Counted from the first letter of the stretch, positions 47,013 to 59,645 are shown. The stretch is 64,000 nt of DNA from Xiphydria camelus (GCA_963678675.1 OY783200.1:1624501-1688500); one strand, 5' to 3'. A program made the numbers and translations. The notes: generated from the letters alone by a model not told the origin.

Positions 47013-48220
47013 TTAACCTTTCCATCACGTGGGCAAAGTTATTTTGCCATTTCTGAAAGGCGTTCGATACGTAAACGAAAATCGCATAAAGTGTAATATA
47101 TGTGATATATGCAAACTTATGGATTGTGTTTGAACTCGATACATACGTTTTTAACAGAATAAGCATCATGGAAGGCCATTGCCTGTTAAAATTAGAATGT
47201 CGAGCATTGTCCAAACACTGCTAGACTCTAATTAAAGATTTTCTTTTGTGTCACGTGATGGTTGAAGAGGGACCTGCGCGGTGACTTTATCGATCGCCCT
47301 TTCTTCCCTACAACCCACTCCGTCTCTAGCTCTGATAAAATGCAGTTTCCGTTTATGTACTATAATAGTCACTTCCAAACGGTTTAGATAAGGTTTCTTA
47401 CTTTTACACAAAAGTAAAATATTTTGCTCCTTTTTACATATGCATTTCATGTTTTATCAGATTTGATTGAAGTAGCGTCATTTATCAAATAGGAAGACAA
47501 TGTGCTTCGAAACTTATCGTTATTATTTTATTCATAAGAAAAAAATATACCTTTAAACGAAAAGTTATTCCGGTGTATTTTAAGATTTTTCTTTCAATTT
47601 ATTTCTGGCGGTATTTATCCACAATGGCAGGGATTCTACTTTGGGTTAACATTAGTAGTTAAAATCTCAATTATATCATCAAAACATCATGGGAATCAGA
47701 TTTAGCGAAAAATCCTATAATTCCCTTTCCCAATTTAGGATCGATTAGTGCTGTTTAATCGCACACTAAATGCGGTCAATCCGAAAACGAAGAACACGTA
47801 TTTAAGACACTTCTTACCGCAGGCTTCGCTCGCAAGGATCAGAACGTCGTTGCTCAGCCCTCGCGTGCGCGTCACTATCACGAGATCCACGCGCCATCTA
47901 GCCGTGTCCGACGAAGCGAACCTACCGTATCGACGAAGAAGCGACAAACTAGGTACTCCGGATCGCCCCGCCGCGTGTCCCTCAAATCGTCGCACTCGCA
48001 GTCTCTCGAACAGTCGACCGTAGCCCCGCCTATAACGCCATTTGCGAACAGGTTGCTTCTTATTTTCGCGTCGACAACCCGACGCAAACGTTCGTTACGA
48101 TTTCGATTTCCGCGAACAACATTCGAAGCGCATCCGACGTACCGCAAACACGGTGCATCCGTCACGACATTTTGAGGGAACCAACCGCTCCGCGTGGCGA
48201 GGTCTCCCGAACAGAAAGAC
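47013..48220. other. 5' flank of the Tigger/Jerky-like gene
   Basis: AT-rich to about 47,750, then CpG-rich up to the ATG, as for a host-type promoter. No terminal inverted repeat that would border a transposon could be found by eye near the gene. Confidence 0.35.
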
Positions 48221-49144
48221 ATGAAGAGAAGCGCCACCGGTGAGTCCACGAGACGCAACCTCAGTCTCCAGGAGCGCCTGGAAATCGTCGGCGCGCTGAA
48301 CGAGGGAGAGCGAATAGAGAATCTCGCCGATGAGTACCAAGTGTCGCGCAGGACTATCGAGCGCGTTCGCGCGAGCAGGGTAAACTTATTCGAGGAGGCG
48401 CAAGCGTTGAGCGCCGTCCACGGTCCTCTGGAGAAGAGGAAATTCACCGGCGTGGAAAACACACCGCTGGATAAAGCCCTGTACGAGTGGTTCGTCCTGA
48501 TGAAGAGCATAAACGTACCCGTGACCGGGCTAACGATGAAGAGAAAAGCCAAATTACTTAATTCCAAATTGCGCGGCCCGTGCGACTTCAAGGCGAGCGG
48601 CGGGTGGCTCGATCGATTCAAGAAACGCCACGGAATTCATTTCTTGTCGGTCCGGGGTAAGAAGTTGTCGTCCGCTAGACCGACCAGCGATGAATTTCAT
48701 CAAAGGGTGCTCAAGAGCGAGACCGTGAAGCGGTACGAACTGCATCAGCGGTACAACGTCGATGAGACTGGCTTGCATTGGAAGTCTTTGCCGAGGAACG
48801 ATGAGAATTTTGCGTCCCAAAGCCGGGAAATCGCGGATCGCGTAACGGTCGTGTTTTGCGCGAACGAAAGCGGCACGCACAAGATCCCGCTCTTCGTGAT
48901 TGGCTCATCCGAGCCGCCTCGTAGCTCTAGAAATATCGAAAACCTTCCGCTGAAATACGCGGAACAAAGAGACGCTTGGATGGACGAGGATCTGTTCAGG
49001 CGGTGGTACAGTGAAATATTTCTACCGAGTGTCAAAGAGAGACACCGAGTAAATGGGCAGTGCGAGAAGGTGCTGCTGATATTGGACAATGCACCTTGTC
49101 ATCCGAGCGCCGAGGAATTAAATTGGATTGACGATGCGTGCAAG
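48221..49144 (+). CDS. Tigger/Jerky-like transposase-derived protein, exon 1
   Basis: The exon encodes 308 residues from ATG 48221 (K-R-S-A-T-G...). Residues ~14-50 form a psq/CENP-B-type helix-turn-helix (L-S-L-Q-E-R-L-E-I-V ... L-A-D-E-Y-Q-V-S-R-R-T-I). Residues ~80-140 are the second, CENPB/Tc5-type HTH with G-G-W-L-D-R-F-K-K-R-H-G-I. Then comes the DDE_1 catalytic domain with V-D-E-T-G (Asp181) and L-I-L-D-N-A-P-C-H-P (Asp289). The family is the pogo/Tigger DNA transposases and their domesticated relatives (CENP-B, Jerky). The frame stays open, and the donor K|GTGATG at 49145 leads to exon 2 in phase 0. Codons are GC-rich relative to the AT-rich flanks. Family assignment is very strong; the donor is a weak match to consensus. 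Confidence 0.88.
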
Positions 49145-49454
49145 GTGATGATAATTGAAGAGAATGAAATTTTACACTGAAAAAAGTATTTAGCTAATCC
49201 AGCTATATTTCTGGCTGCCTCAGACACAACTAGAAAAATATTGCTAGCGTAGCAAGAATTCTTGCTATTGCGGCGAAAATTATCACTGCAATTACTATAA
49301 TTTTCTAGTTGTGGCCAAATTTTTTCGAGTGTACCTCTGAAGGAAATTTCGGACGAGTAGAAAGGGGTTCGGCGTATTCCCAGAAAGCATTGAATGTACA
49401 GGGAATTTTTCCCTGGTCGAAACAACTTTCAATAAATATGCGTTTTACTCCAAG

Positions 49455-49710
49455 CGACACAATTTAGTTGATATAATGACATTTGCCTGAACGACGTAAC
49501 GTTGATAAAAAATGACGTTATTTATTAAAAATATCATTCACTGAATTACGTCAAATTAACATGAAACGTCTTTCAGATTTGACAAAGTATTGGATTGAGT
49601 CTCATCGTTTTGTCATTTCTGAAAGATGTTTGATGTCGCGTTGACGGAAAAATGGCGTGAGTGACATTAGTCTGATTAAAGTGCGTTACTTGGGTATCCA
49701 AGGAGAAAAG
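49455..49710. mobile_element. Diverged MITE-like copy inside intron 1 of the Tigger/Jerky-like gene
   Basis: This is the second copy of the family at 46785-47012. It ends in TAAAGTGCGTTACTTGGGT, with a degenerate reverse complement near 49450 (AAGCGACACAATTTA). Its place within the 880-bp intron explains part of the intron's length and is compatible with splicing of a host gene. Confidence 0.5.
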
Positions 49711-50024
49711 ATGATTCAAGCTGTCGTCCAAATAACGTCATCTTGTCTTACCATTTCTCCTTGAGTAGGGATTTATCTAGAAGTTCAGCTCGAGTAAAGA
49801 AATTAGGCAACCGATATTTCTAACATCTGAGCGTACAACAAGCGTCCATTATCGATTGATCAATAGATCTATCTAGATTCTAACAGAACTTCGATGGTTT
49901 ACTATAATAGATACATCATATTCGTTATTTAGGGAACATTGTCTAATTATTATTTTTTTTAATTAATAGCATTATCTCTTCATTCGTACACGTAATACGA
50001 GTCACTCTTTTTTTTCATCGGAAG

Positions 50025-50440
50025 GTATATTTCCTTCCGCCGAGCTTAACAGCAGCTGAACAGCCCATGAATCAAGGTGTCATTGAAAAGACCAAACGAC
50101 TGTACAGAAAGAGCTTTCTTCGCGAATTGCTTCTCATAGGAAATGAGAAGGGCGTTGCGCGGTTCATAAAGAACTTTTCGATCGCGGAATGCTGCATCAA
50201 ACTGGCAACGGCCTGGGATTGCGTGACCGAATCGGACTTGCAGAGTGCCTGGAACGAAATATCAAGGAAGGAGGACAATGAAAATCCTTCCCGAGACTCG
50301 GGCACCGTTGACCTTGTGAACCTAGCGCGTGAAGTGCCGGGATACGATAATCTGACTTACGAAGAAGTTCATGAGTGGGCGAACGAAGACGTCGACTCAC
50401 AAGGTTGGAAAATCCCTGATGAGGACGAAATAGTCAAAAG
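50025..50440 (+). CDS. Tigger/Jerky-like transposase-derived protein, exon 2
   Basis: After an acceptor with a long T tract (TTTTTTTTCATCGGAAG) the frame reads V-Y-F-L-P-P-S-L-T-A-A-E-Q-P-M-N-Q-G-V-I. This is the invariant block of the Tigger family, in which the third catalytic residue is the Asp of P-M-D-Q-G. Here it is Asn (residue 324 of the predicted protein, 34 residues after Asp289), so DNA cleavage activity is probably lost. The remainder (I-A-E-C-C-I-K-L-A-T-A-W and an acidic C-terminal part) fits the family. The exon joins exon 1 in phase 0 and ends AAAAG|GTAAAA at 50441. Confidence 0.85.
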
Positions 50441-50686
50441 GTAAAACGCGAAAAATCGAAATTCTCCGTCCGATCGTGGCAACTTTATTCCACATCCACT
50501 TAATGCAACTAAATATACATTTATTTCGCATGTATTTATTTTATAGAACTTTATATTTTTAGAAAAATTAATAATAATTGATATTTTATTTTATTTATGA
50601 TATAATGGAACATATTATTTTAAAGAAATGAGTAACAATTAATTGTAAGATTCTGTAAAAATCACATGTGAACAACGTTCTTTTAG

Positions 50687-50933
50687 AGCGATTGGAAACT
50701 TGGACCACTCGCAAACAGATGTCGAAGACGTCGACAAATTAGTCGCAGAGAAATCTGTGGAAACGCAAAGATCGCCCGAAATTTCGGCGCGAGAAGCGTT
50801 GCAATATTTGACGGCCTTTCAGAATTGGTTCTCGAATCGCTGGGAATGCGAAGCACGAGATATTCTCAGTTTGGAAAGAATGCGCGAAATAACGACGGAC
50901 GCGGCTCTGAGCGAACAAAGTGAATCGTTATAA
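50687..50933 (+). CDS. Tigger/Jerky-like transposase-derived protein, exon 3
   Basis: The exon begins after CGTTCTTTTAG, and its first base completes the Arg codon split by the 246-bp intron. It encodes the C-terminal tail: an acidic helix (T-D-V-E-D-V-D-K-L-V), then A-R-E-A-L-Q-Y-L-T-A-F-Q-N-W-F and D-I-L-S-L-E-R-M-R-E-I. This resembles the C-terminal coiled region of Jerky/Tigger proteins, where a block of this kind follows the DDE domain. It ends at TAA 50931-50933. The complete predicted protein is 528 residues, close to the usual length for the family. An AATAAA follows 13 bases after the stop. Confidence 0.78.
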
Positions 50934-50946
50934 GTTTTACAAATAT

Positions 50947-50952
50947 AATAAA
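50947..50952 (+). terminator. Polyadenylation signal AATAAA of the Tigger/Jerky-like gene
   Basis: AATAAA lies 13 bases past the TAA and is followed by a T-rich stretch after ~30 bases. The very short 3' UTR is plausible but not proven; other AT-rich candidates occur downstream. Confidence 0.4.
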
Positions 50953-50959
50953 AAAAACC

Positions 50960-53155
50960 TCGTCGGCAATTAATGAAATATAATATTTTTATACGGAAAA
51001 TATAAAACAAATACATATTACATATTTGTATTTTTTCAGTCCTTCCTTAGTCCTTTTCAATATCCTTTTATGAATACGAATAGCTACGATACAAACAATC
51101 GCCGCATATTTTTCATAAAAAAAAGTAGCATTCATTGCACACCGATAACATATTAGAAGAGTTGTAATAAACAAACGTTTTACCATGCTTCTGATTTAAC
51201 GAAAAACAGGAAGGTGATGCTAATTATTTCAGATAAATTAACATACAGAAATATTTTATAATTGAACCAAGTACTTCAATAAATGAAACAATTAAATATC
51301 TTTTCTTCTCATTCCAACATTCCCAATAATTTCAAATGTAATTCGAAAGAGAAATCCCGATTTCCGCCGAGAATAAAAAAAAAGGCAGCGACACTCGGAA
51401 ACATTTCCTAGTAGTTCACGGTGGTGCAGTAACCGATAAATCGACCCCACCGAGCGATTTCGCGATATCAATTGGGAGCATCGCCGGGTTTCGTCGTCTA
51501 TTCGAAGGAAATGCGTACAGGCGAGCCGATAGCGCGGCGGCGACGAGGAAATCGAGGACAGCCTTGCCGATACAACAATGCGGCGTGGTGAAATCTCGCG
51601 TTGCGGCGATCGTCGAACTGTGTGCTACACCTGTGCCGCGCTGGTAAAAGAGATAGGCGCGGAGACGCGCGCCGCGCCGCGCAGGCCTTTGGTTGTGTGC
51701 CGTTGCACCGGAGAACCGCAGAAATAATTGTGGCGAAGCCAGTCCGAGCTGAGAAGTTGCGTCGCCCTGCGTCGTGACGGCGAGGAGACGCGAGAGGAGA
51801 AGTAGAAGGGTGGGGGAATGCATGTTTTAAAATTACAGCAGGTGAATAAAAGTATCACGCTCTCTTGATCCGCGCGGACGAGTTTTTCCGCGATCCGATG
51901 GCTGTGACTTCGGAAGCGAACTTACGAAGTCACGGACATATTGGTCGTGGCAAACATTGTAATAGAACGCATCGATGAAAAGTACAGCGTGAGCGAGAAA
52001 CGTTATTACAATGAAATCGTCGGTATCCATTCGTCGCTGGATCTGCAAGAAAGTACGTGAATAGTGTTGCTCTGGATCGCGAGAAAACAGCCTTGGTCCA
52101 AAGAAAAGTGCTGCATTGATGAAGACAAAGAAATGTAGTCAGATAAAACTGGAACGAAAGATTATTTCCGAGATATCGGTGCACAGCGTCGTCGAAACAT
52201 TTCTTCCAGGAAAAGTACGCTGGTACATTACGTGGGATCCCTATTGATCACCTCGGCGATCGAGTCGATCGCAGGGAGTAGAAACTATCTAAAGCGAGCT
52301 ACTCACACGCCTGCCGCAGGGACAATCTAGGGTTATGTCCCTTAATTGCCTCCTTAATTGTAATATACATATGTGGGCAAACAGGGGCAATTTTCTAAAT
52401 TATTGTCTCCTAGGCAGGACGGCAGGGGCTCCAACCTTCCTAGCTCCCTAGATCAGTCCCTGCCTCTCTCCCACTATACGTGATTGTTTTATTTCTTACC
52501 TTTATTCACATTCAACATCAAACTGAACAGTGAACGGCACTAACGGCAGGTACATGTGTGGAGAAGCCTCCTAGATTGGTTCCGTCCGCCGCGCGCGTGC
52601 GCCCTAAATTGTCCTTGCGCTGGTCTGACGCATCATTAATGCATTACAGAATAACGTCACCGGACTCAAATCCAGTCAGCGGTATTCCTTCCACATATGT
52701 ATCTCGCCAGTCGCCGCACGCATAATGCCGTATTCGATATTAGAGCGAGATGGTTAAGCCGATCATAGGTATTATCGGCCGTTTATTATGGTCTATAATG
52801 GGCATGATAACGATGTGCTGAACTATTATCTATTTTCTACACTGGAAGTTGACATCCTTTATAGAATTGTATCGTGATGTAGCTGTAAACTTCTCAAGAA
52901 GCATACCGCACATATAATCTAAAAGTGTAACTATACGAAATTTTTGCCGCGTGCAACAGTGACATTAAATCACTAGTAACCGGAGTGGGGAGCAAGTTGT
53001 AAATACTTTTTTTATCTTAACATAAAAATCCTAAATACTTCATCCACATAAAGCCACATTATTTCGATTTCATTTTGATTGGAAGTTTTAAAATGCTTCT
53101 CCTTAAAAATTTAGCTTTTTGGTATAGTGACGGTTTAGGAATAGGTATGTGTGCG
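50960..53155. other. Non-coding stretch
   Basis: AT-rich to 51.4 kb, then a CpG-rich patch at 51,416-51,860 whose minus frame opens with a hydrophobic, signal-like stretch (ATG at 51823) but has no domain and no supported splice partners. Nothing else could be supported. Confidence 0.35.
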
Positions 53156-53278
53156 ATACGATGTTGCAGATATGTCTCTGTAATCTATCCGCAACCTTAC
53201 AATGTTGCGTGGACTTTTCTGCCGTGTATCTGCAACTTTACAATGTTGTTGGTATTTTTTGCTGTGTATCCTACAATT
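53156..53278. repeat. Three-unit tandem repeat, 41-bp period
   Basis: Units starting at 53156, 53197 and 53238 share TACAATGTTG and CTGTGTATCC-like ends, with considerable divergence. Confidence 0.7.
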
Positions 53279-56200
53279 CAGGGCAGTCTGATTTTCAATT
53301 CTTCATGAAAATGAACGCATTTTGTCTGATACTGCAAGAAATACTCACGAATTTCAACCAAGTACTTTTATCATGCATGGGCCTCGTGATGTAGCAATGC
53401 AAATTCGAAATTTTTCAAGGGAAACTTACATTCTACAAAATTAGATGAGTAAAACGAGAAACTATGTATATAGTAAATTTAAGGGTGTATACATAAATCA
53501 GAAGATCAAAGTAAGAAGTTCATAATAATTTACATTTCGTGTCTTTTGAGCGGCGAAAGGCTTTAGAAATTCTCCCGAACATTTTTAACTACAATACAAT
53601 GTACAGAGTGATCGAAAGATTTAAAGCAGATCGAACGGCAATACTTTCATGAGTACCAGACACGGCATGACGTTTGCGGCAGCGCACTTTCTAGAAATAA
53701 TCTGTCATCCGATCTATCGTTCACTCACTCGAGAGGTATGCGAGCTGATGTCACATTCGCAATGTGGGTTTGCCCCTCTGCGAGATGAAAGAAACCGCGA
53801 TCGTCATTTAGCGATTGTTCTCTCTATCTGATATTCTTAGTGAAATGATCATCGCTTCGACATCTTGTTCGACTGATTTTCTCCGAGAGAGTTACTCGCG
53901 CCCGTCTGAAGACTTTCGTGAGCCATTTTATTCTTCGAAACATTTTTACGTTTTTAAATAATTTTGTTTGTGTTTCGATTAATTCATTTTCAAAGTAGAA
54001 TATCTTCATTCTCTTACTTATTTTTGATGAATGGCAACACAAATATTTCGAGCCGAACGTAAATATTTGTTGGATACTTATATTAAAATATGTTGTTGAT
54101 CTGATATAATAAATTATATTCTGAATCATGAAAATATTCAATATTATTACTGTATTATATGAAAACAAATTTTTACTTTAAACTATCCATCCAGGAAATC
54201 GATATATCTACGCGATGTCCAGATATATCCGTGCGAAAATGAATCCCACTGTTAAATTTCATTGCTGCAATCGTCTCCTCAATATTTCGAGCCGATGCGA
54301 AAGTCTATTTCCGTCCGCGTAATTCGTCCGGTCGAAGGAGCCTCTGTTTGCAGGATAGATCGTACATTTCTGATAATTTGAACTGCAGGCGCGAGATTTC
54401 GATGGTAAAATGGTGCGCCGTGGCTGCAGCGCCATTTTAATTTCGCCAAATATCTCTCGCAACGACGCACCGAAGAAAACTGTTTACGTTATATATTATC
54501 CCGGTTTATTACTAGACACCGCCGCGCGCTATTACTGTGTTAATAGCGGCCAGAGTGCGAGGAATTAAAAATAATACCAACGCCCGTTTCCGGAAACTCA
54601 GCGTCATTCTGGGAAGTGCGTGTAAATTTGAACACAGCTAACCAGGAACACACTACCATTTTGTCCCGTCGCGTTCAAAAATTACTCGTCAACATTTATA
54701 AATCAAACGAATCGTGCGGCTAAATTAGTTTGAATTATTTTTAAAATAATTGTAGCGTCTCATCCGATGCAACTATAGGGATATGCATCTCTAAAAATGT
54801 TTCGCTCTGCGCGTGCGCGATCGGCAGATCAAATCGGCAGCCTCGGCGGCTAATTCAGATTTAATTTTGACAGACTCCCTGGACTCGGTCGGTATGGTAG
54901 GACGCTGTTGCCACAGTTGGCCCGGAAGGCCGCACGCGCTCGGAATGTTACACATTCAGGCACCTCTCTCGCGGCACACGCGTCGAACGAGCTCTAATCT
55001 CGATTTAAACGGCTGCGATGCCATCGCGAGAGTACTTCGTTCCCCACCCACGATCTCAATTTCAGCCCAGATTCCGTTGAACTGGACCGATAAACGATGA
55101 ATAATTTTCTTCCCAGCCACGCTCGATCGACCCGAACTTACGAGATAAGCGTTGCAGCTGCGCTTTACTCGATGTTACAAGTGTGATATCACACATCGTT
55201 TTTTGGTCTTTAAATAAAAAAAAATATTCATATTCTTAAATTCAATTCGTAATTTGTATACATATTCGATATCACACGAAAAAGAAAATGTCTGGAAAAT
55301 GTAATTATTCGCTGACTTATTTTGATAGTCGAAGTTAATGAAAACTAACGATATATCGTCGCGTACTTTTATTACGAATAAAAAGAAATGTACTTTCGAG
55401 CAGACCAACAATGCGCAATAATAATTGAGACTGGTTATAAATACGAATTTCCAGAAGGAACGGAAATATAACGAGATCGCGCTCGAGAGCCACTTTCCGA
55501 ACCGGAAACGCACGAGGAATCCCGACCGACGCCGCTGACCTGGCAGAGCTATTTACAAATAGGAGGAAGTGTTCGAGAAGTCGACGGGGAAAGAAGGGCC
55601 CCTTCGTTTACGAATGCCTTGTGCCGTGGCCTTGTGCTATAAAAGACAGCAATGAAAAAGAACCTCTCTCGCGCACGGGGCAGGGCGCTGTCTTCATCCG
55701 AAAACGATACCGAGGCAACCGCGTGCCATCGTCTGTCTATCTTTTTCACTTCCGGCTTTGCGAGTCCTTCTCCCAGACGGCACGAGCTCGAAAGACGTCC
55801 TTAAATCATCTTCGGGACACCTCGCGTCCCCGATTACTCATGCACTTTCAGTACACGAACTATCTTAATAATAGAAAAAAACAACCGAGCGATCGGGAGT
55901 TCTAAAACGATCGTTTTGATGGATGATTATCTCGTTATAGCTACGGATTTTTGATAAATATCGCCAAGAACTTTTTTCTAGCTCGAAATATAATCTATGA
56001 AAAGGTATTCTACCAATTTCGCGACAAAAACCTCATGGGTTGTACCATAACCAGGGTTGAATGGTACTGAATAAAACAGCAGTCAAATTGACTATCTGCA
56101 GAAATTGGACAAATTTTGCACGGTATTCCGTCACGTCCAATATCCGCGCGCGTTTCCCCGCTCGTGTCTCTCCGTCGTCGACCAGTTATCTGGGTAATGC

Positions 56201-57760
56201 CAATGGGGAACGTAGCGGCTTCACTACGCTCCACGGAGAAAAAATAACAGACCAGAGCCCGGGTCACTACGGCTACGCTGTCCCGTTAGGCGCGAAAGTA
56301 TATTTTCAACCGGTAACAGCGATGTCGCTCTCGCCACGGCGAAACAACGGGTCGCAAATTAGTGGTTCGCACCAACGAAGCAGTCCGCCGCGCCGTGAGC
56401 CTGACGGACGCGGCGCGTGCCAACGTATCGACGCCTCTCGGCCGGCCCGTCGCGCGCGCCCGCGCCCGAGTCGCTTTTCTGACGTTTGTGGCACTGTTTT
56501 TGTTTACCAGACTCTGCCCCCGGCTGTTTGACCCCGCCGGCCCCTCGCGATCCACCGACGCCCTCTACGGTGATCCGAGAATAGAGCTGCGCTCGAAAAT
56601 TCGAATTTCTCTCCTCTTCGACGGCATCGACTTTAAATATAGTGCGGTACTTTTTTTTTCCGAGACGAAGTATTTCGGGCCTGGCTTATGTTTCCCATTT
56701 GTGAAGGGTACCCTAAATTATCCGGCCTTAGCACCATCGGGCTCCCGAATTAGCGGGTGCCACCTCCGCGGCTCCTGCACCTTTCACGGGAAACGCAATG
56801 ACAAGATGGCGGACGAAGACGATCGCGGGATGGCGGGCCTGATTTACGTTCTCGACGGGTCGGCGGACCTGCCTCAAGCTCCGTTGCCTGGGCCTAGTAC
56901 CGTTGATTGTGTTGTTTTAGGTGACAATAAGTTGGCTTGTTTTCTCGAAACGAGCTGAAATAGTCATTTTTTTGACTAGTTAAGCTCAAATTTCTCGAAA
57001 ACTCGGCAACCAGGTTCATTTTCAGTATCAAAAAATCTGTCAAACTCACCTCTTGCGATTTTTACAATTGAGAAAGCTCAAAATTTCGCAGGTCTGTGTT
57101 ATTTAGAACCTTGGCTGGCTCCTAGATAGAAAAGTACAAAATGATGCCTAATGAATGGAGTTAAACTGAATGCCATCCTACCATCTATTGCTTTATCTGT
57201 TTAACCGCCTGCTTCTATCATCCATACATCTGGTCATCGATCCCGCCTTTTCTATTCGTAAGTGTTCCAGCCTCAACTATCTATCAATTCCGTATTTATC
57301 TATCTATTTACACCCAACCGGCATATACCTGGACAAACGTTCGCGATGATAACTTTATTATGCGTTAACTTCGCTTTAGCGAGATAATTATTTCATTCAA
57401 CAACGTCGGTCGTTGGCAGTACTGACTACAATTGGTACGCCTGGTATAGCTGGTACGACAACGTGAGTCAGCCGTACTCCGGAACCAAACTATCACTATA
57501 ATACTTAGGCTTTATAAATTAGTCGTAAATCAGAACTAAGAGCCAAATTGAAGTTATGTTTGGATCAGACCTTTCAAAGATATATTCTACCATGAGAAGA
57601 ACTAATGAACAACTCAAAATATGTTTAATTTAATCCAGCTAATGACGCAATAAGTAATAGAACTCCCGGCAAGTGAATATCATTAATTCTCAGCGGGCTC
57701 TGTTCCAAGATCAAAGCGGATATTGATACGTTTTGCACTCAATACTGCAGTAACGACGGA
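53279..57760. other. Non-coding stretch with CpG-rich patch at 56 kb
   Basis: A frame at 56362-56958 (+) includes ATGGCGGACGAAGAC at 56806 in good start context and a possible donor at 56921 (TTTTAG|GTGACA). It could be a first coding exon, but no partner exon was found and the ATGGCGG word may equally be a YY1-type site. No other exon could be supported. Confidence 0.3.
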
Positions 57761-57761
57761 G

Positions 57762-57780
57762 ACCTAACCTAACCTAACCT
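57762..57780 (-). repeat. Interstitial telomeric repeat (TTAGG type)
   Basis: ACCTAACCTAACCTAACCT is three and a half units of CCTAA, the complement of the arthropod telomere repeat TTAGG. Confidence 0.75.
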
Positions 57781-58014
57781 CCGCAGCCGAGCGACTCGCA
57801 GTTACTTGCGGAAAGGTGGCGCGGCGGGCGGATAAATTTGTAAATGAGACTCATACGTCGGTGTCGTTACGACGGAGAACCGTATGGAATATTAAACCGA
57901 TAAACAGGAGGAAGACCAGTTACAGATGGTCGAGGATACTTGGCAACGCCGCGGCAGGCAGCCTCGTTCGTAGTGGCGCTTCGCTAAAGGGGGAGGAAGC
58001 TGTGGTGGCAGGGC

Positions 58015-58075
58015 TGTCGTGGTGGGGGGACGGGGTGAACGACGGCGAGGGGGTTGCGGGATGGGGGAGGGGATA
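58015..58075 (+). repeat. G-run tract with quadruplex potential
   Basis: Several runs of three or more G with short spacers on the plus strand in a GC-rich stretch. Similar tracts lie at 38761-38930 and 42274-42345. Confidence 0.55.
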
Positions 58076-59297
58076 GAGCGCAAGTACAGAGAGTACTATG
58101 AGCAGCTCGAGCCGTGCGAACATACGCATTCGTCTACGGGGTGTCCGAAATTTGACGGGATCGAGAGAGAGAAGGGGTGTCTTCCGACAACTGTCGATCA
58201 CAGCCAATTCGGATAATCGCGGCGCGTGCTGCCACCCGACGCCGGAGAATCGTACCACTTTCTCCCTCATATTTCTCTCTTTCTCTGCCGTGATATCTCG
58301 GTCTCTCCCTGTCTCTTTCTCTGTTTCCCTCATCGGAGAGGCCCACGAGTGGAAATTAAAGAAACCCTTCTCCCGTTAGTGACTCATTTGGAAAAAAACA
58401 ACCCGCGACGCGGCGAACGTAAAAAGATATGAGGAAGAAATCCGCATCGCTTATAGATATCTTCATTCGTTATTATTAACTCCATCGGAACTGATGAGAG
58501 CTATTAACTAATTGACGACGAGAGAGTCCGATCCGACTTCATCCTCGCCCGAGTTCGCGTATACTCTCGCTTATGCTCCACGGACATTCAATTTTAACTT
58601 CTTAATGCATCACCAACGTATAGTCCCTCCGTTCGAATTACCATTTCAAACATTTCCCACGAAGACGCCGTGCGACACCAACGCACCGAAGAAACCGGGG
58701 TAGAGCAATCTGTACCGTGTTACCATTCTCCACGGTCGAAGAAACGGCCCACCCGATACAAAGAAAAAATCCCAGACCAGTCACTTCTAAAGAGAGAAGA
58801 AGAATGAGCCGAAGGAGTTGCGAAGAAGATGGGGGTGGGAGAGAGGCGCCCGGCAGGTAACCGCCTTAAGGATTTCGATATTCCTTCGGAGCCACCCTGT
58901 ATCCTCGCGCGAGCAGCTACACTCCATAGTCGACGAGAGTCCGTGAGGACCACCGCCGCCGGTATGGTGGAGGGAAAGGACGCACGCTCTCTCGGTGAAC
59001 CGGAGTGGGAGAGGGGGGAAGGGGAAAGGAACAGAGGGTTCCCAGGGTGGGAGGTCGACCGGCCGACACCGGCCCGGTGAGGAGAGAGAGGTTAAAGAGG
59101 GGAATCAGGCGCGACGTCGATGGGAAGGTCACGCACCGTAGTCGCCACACTATTTAAATAATGTATTATTTCTATCTAGGCGCGCACTATCCCAAAGGGG
59201 CTCCCGCGAGTCGGGCGTTCTCTCGGGATCCGGTGCGGCCACGAATTCTCTGGATCGAGAAGGTGGCTATGGATGTGTCGGGGGAGGGAGGGCGGTA

Positions 59298-59298
<1 letters not shown>

Positions 59299-59334
<36 letters not shown>
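59299..59334. repeat. GA microsatellite
   Basis: About 18 GA units. Confidence 0.95.
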
Positions 59335-59337
<3 letters not shown>

Positions 59338-59487
59338 CAGGATCTCGATGTTTGCCCGCAGCTCGAGTAAAAGGCGACGGACGTGTTTCACCTCGTCGTC
59401 GCTGTCACTCTCCGCTAGGAAAATTTCGTAATACACTTTTTTCTCAAACTTGGCGCGAAACTCCATCGAGTCTCTCGATATTCTTCC

Positions 59488-59645
59488 TCTTAATCCTTTA
59501 TTGGAATCGTTCCCGCGTGGGAAAAGCACCGTGTCTCTTAATATCTTCTTCTTCCTTTATTGGATTCGTGTCCGAATGGGATAAAGTACCATTCTTCTTC
59601 TTAATCCTTATTTTGGATGGGAAAAGTTCTACGAGTACCATTGTC
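59488..59645. repeat. Degenerate tandem repeat, ~50-63-bp units
   Basis: Three units share CTTAATCCTTTATTGGA-like starts and GGGAAAAG / ACCATT / TCTTAAT ends. Confidence 0.6.

Noticed and set aside
51416..51823. Minus-strand frame opening with a signal-like hydrophobic stretch
   Set aside because: Only the first ~20 residues look like a signal; the rest is composition-driven in CpG-rich DNA, with no promoter or splice partner found.
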